Assembly: GCA_016858145.1 (NCBI GenBank)
Contig: JAEHOE010000098.1
Span: forward strand, 124,001 to 188,000
DNA: 64,000 nt
Source of the DNA: Edaphochlamys debaryana
Lineage: Eukaryota; Chlorophyta; Chlorophyceae; Chlamydomonadales
Direction of reading: 5' to 3'
Below the pieces are notes generated by a model. It saw only the letters and a program-made list of their open reading frames with translations, had not been told where the DNA came from and did not search any database. Each line of letters opens with the position of its first letter. Within the stretch, counting starts at the first letter, position 1. Below are positions 58,420-64,000 of this stretch, in pieces. A program made the translations under genes and the position numbers.

Positions 58420-60182
58420 ATGGCCGAGGCCTCAGTCTGGCTGCCCGAGATAGCAGCCCACATAGCAAGCTTCTCGCCTCCCAATGTCGTGGCCTGCACG
58501 CTCCGTCTCGTGGACAAGACGACTTCGGAGCAGCTCAGCGACATCCGCATCATGCAGCTGTCGCGGCCAGCTCCTCGCGCTGCCTTCGCGGAGCATTGGC
58601 TGGCTCCTGGATCTTGCAAGGACCTCACGCTGGAGCAGCGGCAGAAGCTGCTGTGCCTGGTCGCGGCCAGCGGCGATGTGGTCAACCTGAAAATCGCCAT
58701 CCAGGCCGCCGGCTGCCCGCCAAACGAGAAGGCGCTCGAGAGCGCCGCAGCCACGGGCGCCCTGGAGTGCTGCCAGCATATTGTGGAGGTGCTTCAGCCG
58801 TCTGGTATCGCATGGGAGGCCGCGCTGAACGCCGCTGCCAGGGAGGACGAGCGCGCTGTGTGCGAGTGGTGCCTGGCGAACGGGGCAGAGCGGAGCTGGG
58901 GGGCCGTGGCCGCGGCTTACAGCGGCGGCCACACGGAGCTGGCGGAGCTGCTGAGGCCGGAGGCGGGGGAGCCCGACCTCTACAGGCAGCTGGAGCTGCT
59001 TTCGGGCGCGGCGGAGGGCTGCAGCCTTGAAGTGCTCAAGGGCCTGTGGGCCCAGTGCGGCGGCGAGCAGCTGCGGCCATACGGCAGAGTGCTCTCCGCC
59101 GCCGTCGGCAGCCCCACGCCCGACTGGGAGGCCAAGGCGGAGTTCCTGCTCGTCCAGGGCATGCGCTTCGATGAGGACTCCGCCGACAGCGCCGTATGCC
59201 TTCCGCCCGCCACGGCCCTGCAGCGCCTCGAGTGGATGCGGGGGCGGGGCTGGGCTCCTGGGGAGCAGAGCCTGTTACAGGCGATCCGTGCAGGCAGCCG
59301 GGAGGGTGTCAGGTGGATGCTGGATGCCGGTGTGGAGCTGCTGCGAGACCACCAGCTGCTGACCCAGCTCGGTGTGGCCGAGAGGCCCGAGGCGGCCAAG
59401 CTGCTCGTAACTCGGGGCTACATCTCGCCGGCACAGATGACGCAATGCGCTCTCGAGGCTGGCTCCCGGGGCCTGCCCGTCCTCCGCTGGCTGGTGGACA
59501 CGTACGGAGCGGAGGTGCTGCTTGACCCCGGGGCGGAGCGCCTCCCCGGCGCCCCTGGGTGGCACTTCGATACGATCTCCGGGACGGGGTGCGTGGAGGC
59601 GATGACGCTCGTGTGGGAGCTCACCGGGACGTATGGGGGCACCCCCACGTTCACACGGGGGAGCTGGAACGGTGCGGCCGACTCCGGCTGCGAGGCGGCG
59701 CTTGAGTGGCTGGAGAAGAGAAGCTGCCCCAAGCCGGTGCGTGGCTTTGGGGCTGTCGGGCTGCTGGGCGGGATGTCGGGGGCTGGAGTCGCGCGGAGCG
59801 CACACCTTGGGGCGCTGCAGGCGTTGCAGGACTGGTTTTTCGCTGACCCCCGGTTTTACCCCATGCCATTCCATTGTGGCGTCCCCAGGATGACGGCTGG
59901 CCCTACATCCTGGCTGCGGAGAACGGCGACCCCCGCACGCTGCGGGTGCTGCGGCGGCTGGGGCTTCCGTGGGGCGAGTCGGCTGGCGCAGACGGCGTCT
60001 TTGCGTCAGCCGTGCGCAACAGAGCTGCCCTGCCCACCCTCCGGTTGCTGGTGGCGGAGGGCTGCCCCGTGGACTGGGCGGCGGCGAAGGCGGCGGCGGC
60101 GGAGCGGCAGTCGTGCCCCGACCCTTTTGCGGCGGAAGTCCTCGCGTGGATTGAAGAGGAGGAGGTGGCCGCCGCTCAGTAG
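58420..60182 (+). CDS. F-box-like/ankyrin-repeat protein, copy 2
   Basis: Exons 58420-59736 and 59889-60182, joined in phase 0, give 536 aa with no interruption. An F-box-like block opens the protein (VWLPEIAAHIASFSPPNVVA, then CTLRLVDKTTSEQL), followed by RLVAASGDV-type ankyrin helices, the repeated GWAPGEQSLLQAIRAGS unit, LRWLVDTYGAEVLL, and a last exon with LRVLRRLGLPWGES and VAEGCPVDWAAAKAAA. It is the only complete, unbroken member of the family in the window and the best reference for the others. The ligase-adaptor role is inferred from the F-box-like start; the partner is unknown. The intron position and phase match copies 1 and 3, which supports tandem duplication. Confidence 0.87.
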
Positions 60183-62408
60183 CCTAGCTCGAGGGCATGC
60201 CTGGCGGCAGGGACCGGGCTTTGACGCATGAGCGGGAGTAGCGCTGGGGAGATGCCGGGTGGATGTTCTTCCTGAAGGTTCTTCCTGCATGTTCTTCCTA
60301 CCGGGGCTGGGCGCAGAGGCGGGAGGGGGCGGGTGTGGCATAGGGGGGTGCCGAGTGTGCATGTGCTGATTTATACTTTGTGGTGGTCAAACTCCTGGTG
60401 TGCGGACGGCAGGCGGACAGGTGTGACTGATGCTGATGTGGGTGTGCTAGGGACGGACTACTGGCTGTCACGGCTCTATACCTCTCCGCCTACAACCCAT
60501 TCGCCACGCGCGCACCCTGTTCCTTCCTGCCGACCTCCCCCGCCAGCACCCCCGGGTCGGGTCGGCCGCCGCCACCGCCGCTAGCAGAGCCTCCTTGCCC
60601 TCGCACGGCCGTCCCGGGCGCCCGGGTCCCAGCGCAGGCAGCGAGGAAGACACTGGGTATAAGGGGGGGGGGGGTCGGGAATAGCCTAGAGAATGGTATA
60701 GGAGCAGGGCTGAGCGTGTGCTGGGTACCGTACCGTACCCAGCGGGGGGGAGCGAGGGGAAGCCAGGAAGGCGCTCTTCAATCCTGCTAGGGTCCCGTAG
60801 GCCATCCGCAGCAACCTGCAGATGCGCAGGTAAGGGACCGCAGGAGCCTACTTGCTAATCGCTAATTGCGCTCACCCCTGCACCATGCCACCGCCACCGT
60901 GTCGTACAGCGACAGGCTGCAACCCGGCTGGATGCCTCTTGAAGCTGTGTGGCCCCTGCTCTTTGCGATCCTACATGGTCCCGTCCTCGCTGTAGCCCTC
61001 AGTCCTACTCCCAACGGCCTTGCAGCTCCTGCCCACTTTACGACGCCCCACTCCCCATGTTCTTCATGCAAGCGCCGCGGTCCCCATCCCCAGACTGGCA
61101 CATGGCTAGGTTGCACAGCCGCCCGCTCGTCCCCAGCAGGTCGAACAATCATTCAGGGCGGGTAACGGGGTGCAGAAGGCGGAGACTTTGGGAAGAGGGG
61201 AAGAAGAGAAAGGGGTCGGAGTCAAGAACAGGCACGCAGGGACCAGGCTGGGACAGACTTGCACCGCTTCCGTGGATGCTCCGTGGCCTCACGGTTCCCT
61301 CTCCGCGCACCCCTATCCCACATGCCATGCCTTCCACCCCCTCTGCTCCTTGCGCTTTCGGTCTGGCCCGGGCTTGGGGTGGGACCGTGTGGAGGTCTGG
61401 AGCGGGCTGGGCTTCACAGGTCAAGCGACGGAGTTGGCATCAGGTGATCAGCGCTTTGAACCCAAGGGCCAGGCAAGGGCAGTCTTCCACCGTAAGCACC
61501 GAGGCCTGCATAGCCTTCGCCCCAGGACTGAACGTATCGGGTCCCCTGGCCCCTGGGCATTGGGCACTCTGTCGCCCGTGGAGCTATGTCCCGTCATGTG
61601 CCTGCTTGATGCCTCCCCCAATCCCCAGAGGTGCCTGGGAGGGCCTGGGCAAGGGCCTGGGTGGCACAGCGGATGCCAAAGAGGGAGCGATGGATGGGGC
61701 AACAGACCGGCATGCAGATCCCCTCGCTCAGAGACACAGTCCCTGTCAACACGTTGTCGCTTCGGCAGTGAGCGTAGCATAGGGGCGTGAGAGGCGCCGG
61801 CAGGGGGCTCTGGGGGCGCTATGCAGGTGCAGAATTAGCAGGTGAGGTACGTGAGGTACCAGACGGCCCTGATGTGGGTGCACGATCACTGATCTGAGCA
61901 ATGGCACGTACGCCATGGGGGGCTCCCGAGGGGCTCTGCGGTGGGATGCGGGGGTTTGACGAGAACAACGTGGCCAGAAGCCGCATCGTATAGGTGATGC
62001 AGCCGCGCACGAGACGGGCATGTCGACACCCTGAGCTGCGAGGACCCCCGTGAGGGTGGAAATGAAAGTGCTAAAGCGCAGCCTCCAGTGCACTGGCTGC
62101 GGTGGGGACACATGGTGAGGACAGGGGTGGCGAGCCGGGGGCGACGAGCGGCGGTCCGGCTCAGAGCGACGGGATGCGGGGGGCGTGCCGCGTGCGGGAG
62201 CCGGCCATACACAATGCCGCACGGCCGGGCCTTTCAACAGCCGCCGCTGCACCAAGTGCGTGCCTCAGTCTACTTTCTACTTTCACTAGCTCTAGTCTGT
62301 ACTCTCGCTACCTCTGGCCCACCAGGCTCACTGCGCTGCGTTCAGGTCGCTGAACGCTCGGCCGGTCGACAGCCGTGACGCCACCGCTTGTCGCAACGCT
62401 TGTTTGGG
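60183..62408. other. Intergenic region
   Basis: No gene supported on either strand. A run of overlapping gtacc units lies near 60725-60740 and a poly-G run near 60665. From 61762 it contains pieces also found before copy 1. Confidence 0.4.
61762..62250 (+). repeat. Upstream segment shared with F-box-like copy 1, split by an insertion
   Basis: 61762-61812 (cggcagtgagcgtagcata, gaggcgccggcaggggg) matches 54621-54672. 62194-62250 (gcgggagccggccataca, atgccgca) matches 54713-54770. About 380 bp separates the two blocks here against about 40 bp at copy 1, so either an insertion entered here or a deletion occurred there. Confidence 0.75.
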
Positions 62409-62606
62409 ATGGAGCGCAACCACAGTCCTTGCACCGAACCTGCTGAACATCCCGCAACCTTAGCGTGGCTTCCGGCCATGGTAGCTCGCGTAGCCAGCTT
62501 CCTGCCTCCAAACGAGGTGGCATGCACACTTCGGCTTTTGTACAAGGCATCTCCGCCGCAACTTGCGCACCCAGCCCGGTCGCAAAGTGACTTTCCCACC
62601 GCATAA
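62409..62606 (+). pseudogene. Truncated 5' fragment of an F-box-like/ankyrin gene
   Basis: 65 codons closely matching the start of copy 1, including its leader: the DNA before and through the ATG (cttgtttgggatggag) is almost the same as at 54930-54955. The F-box-like block is present (LAWLPAMVARVASFLPPNEV, then ACTLRLLYKA), after which the similarity ends and the frame closes at 62606. It sits only 16 bp before the next family member, which starts again from its own F-box-like block. Probably a remnant of unequal exchange; it could act as an upstream ORF. Confidence 0.75.
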
Positions 62607-62622
62607 CGCACAGTAAAATCCA

Positions 62623-63984
62623 ATGGAGCGCGATGGTTTGCCTCTCGTGCAAGCCGCTGCACATCCCGCATCCTCGGCGTGGCTTCCGGCTATTGTAGCT
62701 CGCATAGCCAGCTTCCTGCCTCCCAACGATGTCGCCTGTAAGCTCCGACTGCTGGACAAGGCGACTGCGGAGCAGTTCAGCGATGTGCGCACTGTGCAGC
62801 TGTCGCGGCCAGCTCCTCGCGCTGCCTTCGCGGAGCACTGGCTGGCTCCTGCGGCATGCAAGAGCCTCACGCTAAGGCAGCGGCGGGAGCTAGTGTGCCT
62901 GGTCGCGGCCAGCGGCGATGTGGCCAACCTGGAGGTCGCCATCCAGGCGGCCGGCTGCACGCTAGACCTGAGAATGCCCGCGGCCGCGGCAGCCGCGGGC
63001 GCGCTAGAGAGCTTCCAGCACCTTATGGGACTTGTCCAGTTGTCGGACTTTGTTTGGGCGGTGGCCCTGAATTTCGCCGCCAGGGGAGGCCACCGCGCCG
63101 TCTGCGAGTGGTGCCTCGCCCACGGGGCAGAGCGGGGCTGGGGGCCAGTGGCCGCAGCTTACCGCGGCAGCCACACGGAGCTGGCGGAGCTGCTGAGGCC
63201 GGAGGCGGTAGAACCCTACACGCACTGCAAGGGCTACGTATTAGAGGGTGCCGCAAAGGGTTGCAGCCTAGACGTGCTCAAGAGCACGTGGGCGGAGTGG
63301 GGCGCGCAGCTGATGGAACACGACAAGAACAGAGTTGAGGAAGCCCTCTTTGCAGCCCTCGGCAGCCCCACGCGCGACTGGGAGGCCAAGGCGGAGTTCC
63401 TGCTCGCCCGGGGCCTGAGCGTCAGGAAGGGCTCAGCCGGCCGTGCCCTGCGCCTGCCGCCCGCCACGGCCCTGCAACGCCTCGAGTGGATGCGGGGGCG
63501 GGGCTGGGCTCCTGATGAGCGGAGCTTGAAGGCGGCGACCCGGGCAGGCAGCCTAGAGGCCTTGGGATGGCTGCTGTATGCCGGTCCGGTGGTGAAGCCA
63601 GGCTGGGTGGCGGACGAGCTGAGCGTCTACCGGTCCGCATCGCCCGAGCTGGTCCAGCTGCTCGTCACTCGGGGCTGCGTTGCGCCATCCCAAGTGGTGC
63701 GGAGCGCTCTCGCGGCTGGATCCCAGGGCCTGCCCCTTCTGCGCTGGCTGGTGGACACGTACGGGGTTGGGGTTCTGGACCCTGAGGCTGTGGGCCACGA
63801 CCCCCACACCGCATGGAGCGTCGACACGGCCGCGGAGGGGGGCTGCGTGGAGGCAATGGAGCTTGTACTGGAGCACGGTGCTGCGTACGGGATTGCCTTC
63901 AGCGAGTCGAGCTGGAGCGCTGCAGCCGAGTCGGGCTGTGAGGCGGCACTGGAGTGGCTGGACCAGAGGGGCTGCCCTCGGCCG
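62623..63984 (+). CDS. F-box-like/ankyrin-repeat protein, copy 3 (first exon; gene runs off the window)
   Basis: A single open exon of 454 codons from ATG 62623 to CGGCCG, followed by a strong donor (gtgagt, 63985) at the same position and phase as in copies 1 and 2. The second exon lies beyond the window. Domains in order: F-box-like block (AWLPAIVARIASFLPPNDVA, CKLRLLDKATAEQF), ankyrin-type helices, WEAKAEFLLARGLS, LEWMRGRGWAPDERSL, LRWLVDTYGVGVLD, and GCVEAMELVLEHG, which is the region broken in copy 1. The last ~95 residues of the protein are expected outside the window. Confidence 0.87.
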
Positions 63985-64000
63985 GTGAGTGGGGGCTGGA

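Noticed and set aside
60949..61782. 277-codon open frame on the plus strand
   Set aside because: No domain, irregular composition, and it overlaps a non-coding segment shared with the region before copy 1.
1..64000. Transfer RNA, ribosomal RNA or intact transposon
   Set aside because: I saw no tRNA-like cloverleaf boxes, rRNA stretches, reverse transcriptase or transposase motifs, or long terminal repeats; a computed search would be needed to exclude degraded copies.

Overview
The window reads as nuclear DNA of a chlamydomonadalean (volvocine-type) green alga. The evidence is very high GC content, many short introns per gene, Ala/Pro/Gln-rich low-complexity proteins, an SPPP hydroxyproline-rich stalk, an algal prolyl 4-hydroxylase, a SAND-domain protein of the RegA/VARL type, and tandem F-box-like/ankyrin genes of a kind expanded in Chlamydomonas and Volvox. 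Species cannot be fixed from sequence alone. Gene models below were spliced by hand by matching exon phase, so exon edges are predictions. Every supported gene lies on the + strand.

Layout: 51-9461, a 27-exon Golgi-type GT77-like glycosyltransferase with a signal anchor, an EF-hand and an SPPP stalk. 12419-18561, a 1,991-aa SAND (VARL/RegA-like) protein. 21157-26060, a secreted prolyl 4-hydroxylase with a ShKT tail. 27356-30669 and 39993-43810, two unrecognised low-complexity proteins that each carry one short helical block. 32825-38066, a METTL13-like SAM methyltransferase with a long N-terminal extension. 45964-53691, a secreted clan-A (beta-galactosidase-like) glycoside hydrolase. 54946-64000, a tandem family of F-box-like/ankyrin genes: one frameshifted, one intact, one truncated 5' fragment, and one running off the window.

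Functionally, the prolyl hydroxylase and the GT77-like enzyme could act in sequence on hydroxyproline-rich wall or matrix glycoproteins. They flank a putative RegA-like regulator of the family that controls somatic cell fate in Volvox. That link is inference.

Structural oddities: about seven of roughly 75 modelled introns appear to start with GC rather than GT. In at least six places the end of an exon plus its donor site is copied again downstream. Many introns are G-rich at the 5' end and C-rich at the 3' end. The prolyl hydroxylase has a one-base discrepancy at the junction that carries its distal iron ligand.
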